DNA from: Tetraselmis striata | Taxonomy: Eukaryota > Chlorophyta > Chlorodendrophyceae > Chlorodendrales > Chlorodendraceae | Assembly: GCA_006384855.1 (NCBI GenBank) | Contig: VCJN01002503.1 | Coordinates: 116,001 to 180,000 of the forward strand | DNA: 64,000 bases | Direction: 5' to 3' | In this document: positions 43,963 to 54,900 of the stretch, in pieces | Position numbering within the stretch: position 1 is the stretch's first letter | Layout of the letters: every line of letters begins with the position of its first letter | The notes under the pieces: generated by a model | The model's input: the letters and a program-made list of their open reading frames with translations, nothing else | Database searches by the model: none | Told to the model about the DNA's origin: nothing | Made by a program: the position numbers and the translations under genes

Positions 43963-45017
43963 ATGGCTCGCTTCGCGAGTCCGTCTTGGGCGTGGCTCTT
44001 TGTCCCGCTCGTGGTGTTGTCGCCGTGCTTTCTCGTCCTTGTTTTAGCGCGCGCGGTGGACAAGTTTGAACTCGTTTGGAACGACTTACTCGAGTCTCGC
44101 AATGCTCTTCGTGAGCAACTCGTTACGCACGAAAATCATCTCACTGTCCTAGGTGGTGACACTCCACCTGCTAACGAGGTACATGAGTTCCCCCCTCTCG
44201 TCGCCGCTAGACAGGCAGTAGCCGATACCTCTGCAACTCTACTCCGTATCGAACGTGAGATTTCAGAGCTTAGGCAGGCGGTCGCGTCGTCGAGCGGTCC
44301 GTCCACTTCAGCTTTAGCTTCGAAACGCGTTGCGGAAGGGGACGCCGACTACGATCGCAAGGGCAAGAGGCCAGCTCAACCCCCGGCTGCGGAAGTGCCG
44401 TCTCGCACCATCAACGCACCCGAGGATGGCTGGCTCGACAAAGATGGTAAGGTTCACCGCCGCCATACCGCTGATGCGTGTATTCTTCAACGCGACCTAG
44501 ACGATATCTTCAAGATCCATGACCTTTTGGCACCGGCGTAGGAGCCTCTGCGTGACTTGGTAGAGGACGGCACCGATCTTCCTGCATCCTCTCCGGCTTC
44601 GTCTGCGGAGCTGTTCAAGGCGATTACCGCGGCTCTGGCGTTGTGTACCACAGTGGCTCTTCGGATCAACAAGCGTGGCAAGAAGCTTCATGTGGAGCAC
44701 GATTACGGCGCGGAGGTTGCCAAGGAGTTTGATGCAGTGGACCCGCTCGGCGAGAAGGGCTCGGCGGACAACAAGGAGCTGAAGAAGGCGATTGAGAAGG
44801 TCAAGGCCAAGAAACCTTCTCTTCTTCTTCGCGCACGAAGCCAGCTTCCTCTTCTCGCAAGCCTGCGTCGTCTCGCCGTGGGAGCGACAACCGGAGGGAG
44901 GGCGGCCGTCATGAGGAGAGGACTCCACCTGGTCGGTCTTCTGCTGCGGACATCACATGTTACCGCTGCCAGAGGAAGGGTCACTTCAGTAGGGACTGCC
45001 CGAGTGCACGTCGCTGA
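43963..45017 (+). pseudogene. gag: E3 gag, nonsense and frameshift mutated
   Basis: ATG 43963. It aligns with the gags of E1 and E2 throughout but has TAG where they have GAG, near 44540, after DLLAPA. A further base loss in the Ser-rich stretch near 44820 shifts the frame, and the terminal knuckle (CYRCQRKGHFSRDC) is again in the original frame. Not functional. Confidence 0.88.
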
Positions 45018-45487
45018 AGCTGTGGAGTCTGCAATCCTCCTTGTTTGTCCAGTGATGGTGTTTCGTGTAGCTGCAGTAAGTTCGGCCTCCGGGCAACTAT
45101 TAGCCCTCCTCCGGGAGCTGAGTTCAGGCTCTTGTCGTGGCAGCTCTGATTCCCCTGAGGGGGAATCACCTGTTAGTAGTATATCTCTGAGATATACTTC
45201 GTGTGTAATACATATGATGGCCCCTGCTATCTTGTGCTGCCCCTGGCAGTTGCCTCTGCGACTTTTCATAAGTTGGCTGGTAATTTCATATGTCTGAAAA
45301 GCGGCACACCCAGTGTGTCGGTTCAAATCTCCCGGTGTGACGAAGCGATATTTATTTGAAAATCCTGTTCTTTTCAGTTACTACAGAAAATTTCGATTTC
45401 GAACTCCCTGTTTGATCCATGCATCATTCATCCAAGCTGCTTGCTGACCACTATGACGCTGTCTGTGGCGTTGGCATTTTGTGACAG

Positions 45488-47744
45488 TTTTAACGTCGGC
45501 TTATTTTGAGCTTCCTCATGAGCCGGCACTTGACATCAATTATCCCGTGGATTCTGCCGGTGTTATCCGTAAAGGCTGGCAATTTTGTGACAGCATCACT
45601 GACTCAGACAGAGACAGTCAGATCAAAGATTGTGTCAGACATGGCTATCGTATGAACTAGGCTGATGGACCCGCTCCATCCAGCCATCTACCAAATCACC
45701 CTTCTGCTCTTCAGCACCCTGATTTTATTGATGGGCAGATCGCTATGATGCTGCCGCTGGGCCATATCAGGCACAGCAGCCTGCCCGCTTTGTTTTGTCG
45801 AGGTCTACTCTTTGTCCTGAAGTCCCTGTCACACCTGATCCCATGCATACGAGTAGTGCAGGTCCAGGTAGATAATAAAAGTATGCTACCAGTTTGCCGG
45901 CACGGCTCACGCTCGAGCCTGTCGCTGGACTCTGTAGCTCAACAAGTCTACCTCCTATGTCTCTCCTTGGGAGCGTCACTCTCTATTGTGTGGGTCTCCC
46001 GAGAGGAGAATCCGGACTCTGACGAGATCTCTAAGATGCTCGACAAAGACGATTGGCAGCTGCTGCCCAAGTTTTTTCGGCGCCTCAGCTTGAAGTGGGG
46101 CATTCACCATATTGACCGGTTCGCATCTGATCTGAACCATCAAGTATCGAGATTCTACTCACGGTTCTGTGCCCTGGATGCGAAGGCGTTGATGCTTTCA
46201 GCCACTTCAGGGGCGGTAATGTGAACAACTTGATTAATGCTCCATTTAGTTGCATTGGCCGGGTTATGCGCAAGCTGAAGTCCGATACGATCGCGCGGTC
46301 GCTACAATTATAGTGCTTTTATGGCCTAGTCAGTCTTGGTGGACATTAGTAGCTCCTGACGGTAGGCATCTAGCTGACTGTGTGGTCGATTGGGTCATGC
46401 TCGACAGCGGCGAGGAGCTATTTAGTTCTGGCGAGGGCAGTGGTAACAGCCGCCCGAGCTGCTCAAGGAACTGGAGCGTCCTCGCCTTGCGTGTCGACTG
46501 CCGGCCTGGCGCGTAGCGCACCCCGGCACGCCACCGCTGCCTCCACCCAAGGTGGTGTGACCGTCACAGCTCATGATTCGGCCATCACCCGTGGGTGTTC
46601 CTCCGCCTGGCCGAGTAACCCGGTGGCATCCTCCGATGTGACCGGCACATCACTGTTTAATGCTTTGATCACGGCGGCTCCACGGCAGTGGGCAGCTGGC
46701 TGTAACCGTGGCTATGCCTACATATGGAATCGATTTGTGATGTTTTGCGAAGCTCGGACACCCCCCATGTGCCCTATGCCAGCGGCTCCGATTGTGGTGG
46801 CTATTATTTTACAAGCTCGGTTGGACGCCCCGTCTACCAACAGTTATTCCGTGATCAGGTCCGCATCTGCGGCGGTATCGCAGATGCACCGGCTGAATAT
46901 GCATCCCAGTCCTACCTTATCACCGTGCTGTTGCGCGTCGGTCCGGGAGGCAGCCAAGCGCACCCTGGGGCTCGCCGTGAAGATCGCCAATGAACCCTTC
47001 GCATGGCCTGACATCGCGAAGCTCGTCCGGCTTCGCTGCCGGGACGACTCAGGTATTTGTTCTTGGATAGTAGCAGTCGCCGCAGCCGTTAGTTTTGCCG
47101 GCTTCTGCCGCTACAGCGACCTCTGGGTCCTTCGGTCTGAGGACGTCTCCTTCCTCTCGACTTACCCTCGAATTCCGCTTCGTGAAGCGCAAGAACGACC
47201 AGCACCGCCTATGTGGCAAGGTGCGTGTCGCTAAGATGCCCCGCGCAGTGGTGTGCGTCTATGGACTCCTGCGCCGGTATCATGCCGTCATGATCCGCTG
47301 GGCTACACCCACCGTGCCAGTTTTCCCGGGGTTCAGCGGCACAGTCCTGCGGCACAAGGGAGAGCTAGGGATGGTCCCCTCCTCCTCCCCTATTGAGTAC
47401 CCCACGTTCAGACGCTACCTCGGGCGGTGTTTCAGCAGCCCGCTGCTCGCCCCTGCGATGACCGAGGCCGCTTTCCTGACCCGGTTCGGCCCCCAGTCCA
47501 GCCGGACTGGCGGCGCTTCCGCCGCCGCTAACGCGGACATCGCGTTTGCAACATGGGGCCAGCGCGGTGGCTGGAAGTCAACCTCTGCTCAGCTCCGCTA
47601 TATGGGGCTGGATGAGGAGCACAATCTGTCCGTGTCGCGTGCGATCCTGTCACTTGCCGAAGAAGACGAGCTGGACGATAGTGACGCACGGTGACGGTTC
47701 ATCACCCGACACCAACTCAGATTCCTCCCAGGACGCAATTTAGG
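45488..47744 (+). pseudogene. pol: E3 pol: RNase H and tyrosine recombinase
   Basis: After a short pol start, a deletion near 45765 leads into RNase H (VVQVQVDNKSMLPVCRHGS, LSIVWVSREENPDSDEISKM, then WGIHHIDRFASDLNHQ). The recombinase follows: AAAVSFAGFCRYSDLWVLRS holds the presumptive first catalytic Arg, SSRTGGASAAANADIAFAT the second Arg, and AQLRYMGLDEE the nucleophile Tyr. Frameshifts lie near 46260-46290, near 47160 and near 47690. It would have synthesised DNA and integrated the circular product. This copy is inactive but shows the full C-terminal order of the family. Confidence 0.85.
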
Positions 47745-47888
47745 TCCCGACCTAGTGGCAATTTTATACCGTGCTTGTGATGTCCCATGCCTGTGTCTGT
47801 ACCTAAATGTATGTAATTCCCTGTATGATTGGACTCTTATGTGTCCGTGTACGGGCCCCGCCAGACCGGCCACTGTTCGTTCATCTGT

Positions 47889-48152
47889 TAGATCTTTCGG
47901 TCCTAGCCGACCCTGTACATTTTGATGCAAAATCTACGCTGTCTAGCTGCGAAAAATGTAGGGTTTCCTTGGGAGGAACGACCTAGGAAACCCTGGTTTT
48001 CGCAGCGCCGTCAGGGTTATGTGACGACCCTGCCAGTCCGGTCCGCCTAGACCGGCCGGCGCCAGTCCGGCGGCGCCCTTTATCCGAGTATAAAGGGGGG
48101 CCGAGGATCGGGAGCGCCTTCAGTTGTTGGAAGGCACCCGACTACATAGTCT
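47889..48152 (+). repeat. E3 B1-A2 junction
   Basis: B1 47889-47956 followed directly by A2 47957-48152. The junction reads GCGAAAAATGTAGGG, and the 5' host junction likewise ends in AAAAATG-type sequence. Confidence 0.88.
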
Positions 48153-48516
48153 CCCTCCCGCCCACCCGGAGACAATTATTCGCTTGTGTGGTACGTTTCC
48201 GGATGCTGCTCGATGTAGATTAGGGATAGTGTGGTTAGTTGTGAAAGCGCCTGAGGTGGATGGGGAGCGAAAATCAGTATTGATATACGCCATCCCACAG
48301 GGGTGCAGAGTCGCCGATAAACCCAGGTGCTGCAACAATTAGTCAAGCTTTTCCAGCGTCTTGGCCGTGATGAGAGGCCGGGAGCAGAATAGCGGAATGT
48401 ACTGTCCTGATGAGCCACGTAATCGCTGGTGGCATGTAATTTACAACACCGGCGGGGGCTCGGGACGCGCGGCGCCTTTCCGGACACCATTCGGTCTGGC
48501 GGCCCCGTACCAGTCG

Positions 48517-48584
48517 TGGATCTTTCGGTCCCAGCCGACCCGGTACATTTTGATGCAAAATCTACGTTGTCTAGCTGCGAAAAC
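48517..48584 (+). repeat. E3 repeat B2
   Basis: Matches B1; host sequence resumes with TCTGGTACGTACTTCAAAGC. Confidence 0.85.
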
Positions 48585-48765
48585 TCTGGTACGTACTTCA
48601 AAGCGCTGGCAATGCAAACGCTCGCTGCTGGTACTTCATATCGCTGGCAATGCAATTCATGGAACTGTAGGCCAGTACTAGTGATATAGAACCCGTCCTT
48701 TTAAAATTTTCTGAAAAATCGACGCATCGCTGATTAAACTGTCAAGTTACTTCATTTTGTATATT
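48585..48765. repeat. Duplicated host segment, right part (occupied copy)
   Basis: CTCTGGTA to CAAGTTACTTCAT matches 49697-49862, completing the segment that begins at 43303. Confidence 0.9.
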
Positions 48766-49266
48766 GCGGCAAATGATATAAAAGGGTGCGGCCATGTGCG
48801 AGCATTTATGTATATATACTACGAAATAAATTGCAAACTTTGAGAAAACATTATATATGTTGTACAATGTTTGTCGGGGCTCAAGTGCGAATTGCATCAG
48901 CACGACAACATGGCAAAGGCGCGTGCCTTATTGGCCAATCCTAGGGGCCGAATACCCGAATTTGATCTTGGAAAAGAAGCATTTAGGCAATCGCACTCGT
49001 ATGTTTACATCGGCAAGCAAAACCAAGCGTGGTATTCAGGTACTGAGTGTTTAGTTAGGAGGGAGTGACTAAATTTCAAAACGTCGTTAAGTTAGTCAAC
49101 AATAAAAGTGTATTATGCGGCCTTAAAATAGTGTATCCATCGTTGAAACAACGACGGGGTATTGGACAGGCAAGGTGGCATGACTGGGAATTTATATTGA
49201 ACTGGCCGAACTGAGTTATGAACGTAGTTTTTGGGACGTCCGAATCCATGATGATTTCAAGTTGGT
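48766..49266. other. AT-rich spacer between duplicated segments
   Basis: Short overlapping frames at 48857-49068 (LANPRGRIPEFDLGKEAF) are weakly protein-like. No gene can be supported. Confidence 0.35.
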
Positions 49267-49865
49267 GATCCAGCGAAGCGTCGATTTTTCGGCGGTGAGC
49301 TTTATTGCCGTACGGGTACCCGTATAGTGCAGCGGATCGGGCCTATAGGTGCATGACTAAAACGCTTATCTACTGGTATGTACTACTAAGTACTATAATC
49401 CACCCACCCACCCGCCCACCCGCCCACCCGCCCACCCGCCCACCCGCCCACCCGCCCGCCCAGTCCTTAATTACACAGCCGTCCGATTACGATCTCACGG
49501 TTGGGAGGCTATGAGTACTGGTACTCGCTACTCGTTGCTGGTAATGGGAAAAAAACTATGGTAGCGACTACTTCAAAGCGCGGGCAATGCGAACGATCGC
49601 TGCTGGTATTGGTACTCGCTACTCGCTGCTGGTATTGATAGTATTGCTGGTACTGGGACTGGTACTCGCTACTCGCTGCTGGTAATGGAAAAAAAAATTC
49701 TGGTACTTCAAAAGCGCTGGCAATGCAAACGCTCGTTGCTGGTAATTCAAAGCGCTGGCCATGCAATTCATGGAATTGTAGGCCAGTGATATAGAACCCG
49801 TTCTTTTAAAATTTTCTGAAAAATCGACGCATCGCTGATTCAACTGTCAAGTTACTTCATATAGA
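49267..49865. repeat. Duplicated host segment, empty copy
   Basis: Uninterrupted counterpart of 43303-43681 plus 48585-48765. The unoccupied insertion point is at about 49690-49699 (ATGGAAAAAAAAATTCTGG). Contains a (CCCACCCG)n microsatellite at 49400-49462. Confidence 0.9.
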
Positions 49866-50149
49866 TCAAAACAAGAGGGCGGAGTACATTGCAGCGCCGG
49901 AGAGCATACCTAAGAGCGTGGCGGCGTGTGGGACTTGGAATGTAATATGTTGGTAGCTATCATTATAGTTAGTTATTGATAGCAGGTATTGCACATTGGC
50001 ATGCCGTCATTGTCTTGTTGGGTAAATATGGTAGATGCGCATTAAGTGAGCCGTAGTTGTAGTCGCTAGTTAGTCCTTCAGTTGTGATCCGTAGTCGCTA
50101 GGTGGGCATCCTGTATAGTCGCTAGATGGTCACTAAGGCGGGCAAGTCA
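49866..50149. other. Spacer, no gene seen
   Basis: Repeated TAGTCGCTAG-type motifs at 50055-50130; nothing coding. Confidence 0.4.
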
Positions 50150-51046
50150 AGTCATCACGATCAAATTAAAGCGGTGGAGGCGGGGGGCAGACATGTGGCC
50201 GGGCAAACTTGGTTTTCTCGCCAGTACCGGGTGGCGCCGGTAATAATCCGGGTAGCAGCGCGCTTTTAATTGCGGATCATTTGGCAGTGTCGGTTGGGAT
50301 GGCAAAGCGGGCAGTTGCTAATAGGAACCGACACATCTCGCGCGTGAACGAGTGTGTCGACTCGACATGCAACGGGCGTGAAGACGAGGAGGCCCCGTCA
50401 TGCGCAGACACCGGCTCGAGGGGCTCGGCCGCGCTCTCAGGAGTTAGCTCATTCACAGGGGACATGGCGTTGGGCATAGTCTCAGGGATGGAGAACAATA
50501 CGGAAAAACAGACCGTCGAGCGATTTTCAATTTGAATTCAAATCTAGGCTGGCCCCAAACCGTCGTTAACCGGCAAGGCGGTGCGAGTTCAGCTAGGTAA
50601 TGCCCTTAGCTTCCTTGGCATCCATTGTCTGGTGCCACTGTTCCGGTGCTCTACCCGTCGACATGCATTTCCGGATGGAGTTGCCCGTTCGGCCACATGC
50701 ATCGCATATGCCGTCATATCGGTCATTTGCCGAGGGTTGGTGGCAGTGGGATGCATGGCAGCGCAAGGGAGCCGCGCGGGGGGGGGGGGGGGGGGTAAGT
50801 GACGTCCACTGGCGATGCACGGATAATGTCCATGGTGAGGGCGCGGGTCATGGGTTCGGTCATCTCGGCCCGGATGACACGGGCCACCTGGCGGTGTTCA
50901 TCGTTACTTCGGTGGTATCAGCAGCGGCGGCGGCGGAAGCGGTGGGCTACTTGTCCATGATGGCGGCAGCGGGGGGAGGGGGGGTGACCGGTCATACGCG
51001 GCGGAAGTGCGGCGAGGATCTTTCACCATAGCTCGAACGAAATCAA
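50150..51046 (-). pseudogene. Decayed gag of LTR retrotransposon, copy C
   Basis: Same order as copy B. The minus strand downstream of the LTR carries a degraded Ala-rich N-terminus, a zinc knuckle near 50650-50700 (YDGICDACGRTGNSIRKC) and the post-knuckle region (IPETMPNAMSPVNELTPESA to CRFLLATARFAIPTDTAK at 50277-50498). A poly-G run at 50779-50796 disrupts the middle. No protease or RT follows. Confidence 0.65.
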
Positions 51047-51419
51047 TGTAAGCTTTAGACAAGAGGCTTTAGCGTAGGTTAAGGAAAATGTTTGCAACAA
51101 AGGAATGGTTACAGTGTACCAGGGCGTGCATGGCTTTATACAACGACAATCGGCTTGTCATGCGGTTGCATGCATGCATTAGTCTTGGATACGACGCAAT
51201 ATAGGCTTGGAGTCATGGGGCAGTCATCGCGGTGTATATTTGCTGACGAGGGCATGACGTGTAACAAGTATACGGTATGCGTGTACGGGCGCATGAGCAA
51301 TAATATGTGAATAGGTAGGTGCATGAGTAATAGTAAGTGAACAATACGTGTATGGGTGTCTACATGTAGTAGTGTGCGGGTCTAGGTATGCAGGTAGGGT
51401 TATGGTGGTAACCCTAACA
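51047..51419 (-). repeat. LTR of retrotransposon copy C
   Basis: TGTAAGCTTTAGAC to ACCCTAACA, aligning with copies B and D. The terminal GGGTTATGGTGGTAACCC forms a short hairpin inside the LTR end. Confidence 0.78.
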
Positions 51420-52620
51420 TCCCCACTCAGTTAAACGGAGCCGGCATCCGTCGTATGGCTACCGTCAACGATGCCGCCTTTATCGGTTTTATGAACGACG
51501 TCTTTCCCATTTTCCTCACTAGGAACTCCGATACCAAAACTCATACCACGGTTTCTTTGAAACACAACTTGAGTCCGTACTTGCTTGGCCGAGGCAGCTT
51601 CAACTGCCCATTCCACAACTTGAGTCCGTACTTCAGCGCAGCTTCTTCCGCCCGCCAGCACTATGACCACGTCCTCAACGGCGCTCATGGATCAGCCCGC
51701 TAACTACGCCACGGTATAGTGCGGGAGGCGTGAGAGGGCCTTTATTATGAGGCTGCTGATGGCGAGTTGATCACCTTGGCGATGCGGACGCGTGATGTAT
51801 GGAGCCGGATGCAAACATTGCGCCGGGCTCGGAGAAGGAGCCGACAACCATCTTGGACCATGCCAACAATACTTGGCTCTGGAATATGAGGTGGGCATTC
51901 TCCTTGTCACATATTCATGGAACGGATATTGTTTGGCCAATTCGATTTGGCGTCGGGCATATACACGGTGCGTGGCCAGCCCGAACGCGTGCATGACGGC
52001 CATGACTCCGCATGAGCTGCAAGAGGCCGCCGCCAACCGCTAGGTTAGTACTTTTTTTTAGCCAAGCCCATGCTTGGCCCAAGTCGTTGGGAGCCAAATT
52101 ATCATGCCCTTGACACAACAATACAATAATGTCGCTTTCGATCTCTCTGACGACGCACTCATGCACCTCCCGGCACCCGGCGACGTTCATTGGCGCTTGC
52201 ATCACGACGTCATCGCTAACGTTTTTTGCGATCATCGTGTTCACGATCTAGGCATCCATGTAAGTGCGCTGGACGACTTGTTCCATCATGCGGTGCCTCC
52301 GGGCAGCAATGTACCCATGGATGATGCTGCGAGACGCAGAGCTCTTCTTCCCGGCGTTCAACGTCGTGACCGGGAGCTATGATTCCCGGAGCGTGAGCCC
52401 ACGCGGTTGGAGTTCAAGACCACGTGGTGCGATGTCAAGTACACGTACACCACAGTGCGGTTTGAGCGCGATTAGAAACCCGGGCCACGGCAGTGGATCG
52501 GTTTGAGCACGCTACCATGTTGAGCGATATGCAACGGGGATGGCGGTACGGGATGCGGAGCCTTGACACGGAGCCTAAAGAAAGAAGGGCCAACTTTGAG
52601 ACATCTTGGACATGTCGGAG
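51420..52620 (+). pseudogene. Coding remnants, unknown
   Basis: Plus-strand frames: ATG 51455 (MATVNDAAFIGFMNDVFPIF, about 80 residues), and from 52100 FDLSDDALMHLPAPGDVHWR to DLGIHVSALDDLFHHAVPPG, continuing with stops into PTRLEFKTTWCDVKYTYTTV and KPGPRQWIG near 52490. They are protein-like but interrupted; no family recognised. Confidence 0.35.
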
Positions 52621-52944
52621 AACACGGGCACTGTCTTTGGATTGGGTGAGGTGAGCAAGGGGGTGCGCCGCACGAAGCGTGTTGTCGCATGTTTGATTGT
52701 TTGGCAACGGCGGATAGGGGCGCCCTCGCATCGCACCGAGGCACCCGGTGCATCACCCGACGTCGTTGGGAGCATGCCTTGCTCGCTGGCGATTTCATCA
52801 GAGTGCTGAGCTTCATGACAGTTAGAGATATTAGTGCTCGCTGTCTTATCTACAACAGACGACGTAGAATCGTCCACTATCCAGTTGCTTGTTTGCCGGA
52901 GATGCACAACATTGTCATGGGCCACGCTCGCACGCACATGCACG

Positions 52945-53051
52945 GCCCGGCCTCTCAGCCGGGCGCGCATCATTCACCCGTCCCGCCTCACGCGGGTTTC
53001 ATGCCGCTTCGAAGCGGCTTGTATTGATATCCTAATACTGCTTTTAGCAGT
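52945..53051. other. Cluster of four perfect short hairpins
   Basis: GCCCGGC-loop-GCCGGGC (52945-52964), CCCGC-CTCAC-GCGGG (52982-52996), GCCGCTTCGAAGCGGC (53003-53018) and ACTGCT-TTT-AGCAGT (53037-53051). All stems are perfect, within 107 bases. They could be a structured RNA or transcript 3' end; no known family recognised. Confidence 0.6.
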
Positions 53052-54336
53052 GGATTTGTGATACAAGCGCTTTTATTGCAATTCACACGAGAACTCGTAC
53101 AATGAAGTTAGTAATATACCGGTGCCGGCGCACCTATCGCACCTACGACCGGGTGTATGGCGGACTCGCCCGTATATTATAGGATGTAGATCGGGCATTT
53201 AGAAAGAAAAGAAGAAAAAGCGAGACGAGCAGGCGGCCTAGCCGCTTGGCCGCCGCCGGTGGAGCGCAGCGCTGTAGCACGCTTCTAGGTATGGGGGCAT
53301 AGAAACGGTGGGAATACGCAAATACGGCGGTCACGTAGTGGTCGCGTGTCTGTACGGACGTGCGTCGTGAACATCCGGTGCGGGTGGCGCATACAATCTG
53401 GCACCATGTTGTACGCAATTACGCATGTTGTCATCCCCGTATGAAACACGAACCGTGTACGCGTACATTGATGATGATTAGTACCACTGTATTGCAACAT
53501 AGCCACGTGGCATACACATGGTCCGCCCTACGCGCTTAGATTAGCGGACCCTATGCGGGTTGGTCAGGGGCGGGCCCTTCCCTGATGTTGGCTGAGTAAA
53601 GACAACTTGTCTCGACGAAAACTTGTCACAATTCTCAAATTTCAAATTTACAACTAGGCACTTACGATTAAATGTTACGTTTTAGATACCGGATTTCCGG
53701 AGAAACTGAGGGGGGGGATCTTTGGTTTGGGGTCGAAACTTTCATTTCAGTACTTAAGCAGTGTTGGGCGGCTGGTGGCCTGAGCTAGGTCTCGCACCTC
53801 CGCACCGCGTGCGCTGGCAAAGGTATCTATAGCATCCAGCAAACGAAACCGTACTATAAAGCGGCGACATACAGCAGGTCGGGGGCAGCATGGCACTACT
53901 TGGAGGGGTGGATAGGGCCACCATATGGTTGGGTTGCCTTGATGCCGACTGTAATTTGTTGATGGTTCCAAAAAGTGCCCCACCCCCTCTCCGTTTTATG
54001 CTTGCATATAGCAGGGAACACCCTCATGCACACAGCCATGCATTGAAAGAGTTCAGAAAAGTCATGCCAGTGGGAGTTTTTATGTAGCTGATGGCATGTT
54101 ATACTAAGTACTGTCATGCCAAATAAAACATAGTTGGGGGCCGGGGGGGGGGGGGGGGGGGGGGTAGAACATAACATAATAAAGTTGAGGGGAGGGGACC
54201 GAAAACATAACATTTAATCGTAACTGCCTTATTATCATCAGGCATTCATCGATATTATATATCGATTATCAACGACGAGAATCCTAGGTCGTGTCAGCTG
54301 TGGTGTCGACTGTCTGGATATCCTGCGCGTATAATA
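53052..54336. other. Spacer, no gene supported
   Basis: Includes a poly-G run at 54141-54164. Short frames only; nothing recognised. Confidence 0.4.
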
Positions 54337-54900
54337 CACCCCTCCACATAAGTCCGGGTTTTGCATTTTCGATCGCAAAGCGCATGCATGGGCGAGGATA
54401 ATGCCGGCTGCATGTGCATACATGCTAACTACAGTGGGAATAGTTCGGGCAAACGCCTATTGTGCGCTTTATATTCACCCGCGCGACAACACGACCATTT
54501 GTGGGCGCCCTTATAAAACGCGAAATCAGTACATGATGCGTTCGCGCTAGAAAATTGTGGGTTGCGCAAACCGTCCAAACCTGTGGAAATCGCGGCACTC
54601 GTCGCCCCAAACTCGGTGAATACGGCCCTTGGCATAAGTTGCACACACCGTGCGTGTAGGCCACTGAAAGCATGTCGCCATAGGCACGACGTGACACCCC
54701 AACGACAAGTTGGCCACTATGGGGAACCGTTTTGGGGTGAAAATGCTGATGTTTCTGTGGCGAACGCACGTAGGAGAAGCGCTCGATGGCCCCCTTGGCG
54801 TAGGGCAATGCTCTACTATGGGGGCGCGTGGTGGAATGCCAGTTGCACCGTTTCGTGGGCGGGGTGGCGCGGTAGGGGCGTAGACTTAAATTAATATGAA
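54337..54900. mobile_element. Truncated TIR element related to 11849-13197
   Basis: Begins CACCCCTCCACATAAGTCCGG directly after TA, the same left end and target as the element at 11849. The interior has comparable words (GGCCACTATGG). No matching right end was found, so it is truncated or its right end has diverged. Confidence 0.6.

Larger units (their letters stand above)
43682..48584 (+). mobile_element. PAT-like DIRS retrotransposon E3 (longest copy)
   Basis: 4.9 kb with A1 43682-43873, gag, pol, B1 47889-47956, A2 47957-48152 and B2 48517-48584. It keeps RNase H and nearly the whole tyrosine recombinase, but the central RT is deleted near 45765. It is inserted in a duplicated segment whose empty counterpart is at 49267-49865, so its ends are well defined; there is no target duplication. 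Confidence 0.9.

Noticed and set aside
51400-51424. Helitron 3' end (hairpin followed by CTAA)
   Set aside because: The hairpin GGGTTA..TAACCC before CTAA recalls a Helitron end, but the sequence lies at the end of a ~370-bp LTR with TG/CA termini, beside a gag ORF, and has a solo copy with a 5-bp duplication.
51400-51424. Telomeric CCCTAA repeats
   Set aside because: Only single CCCTAA words occur at LTR ends, not tandem arrays.
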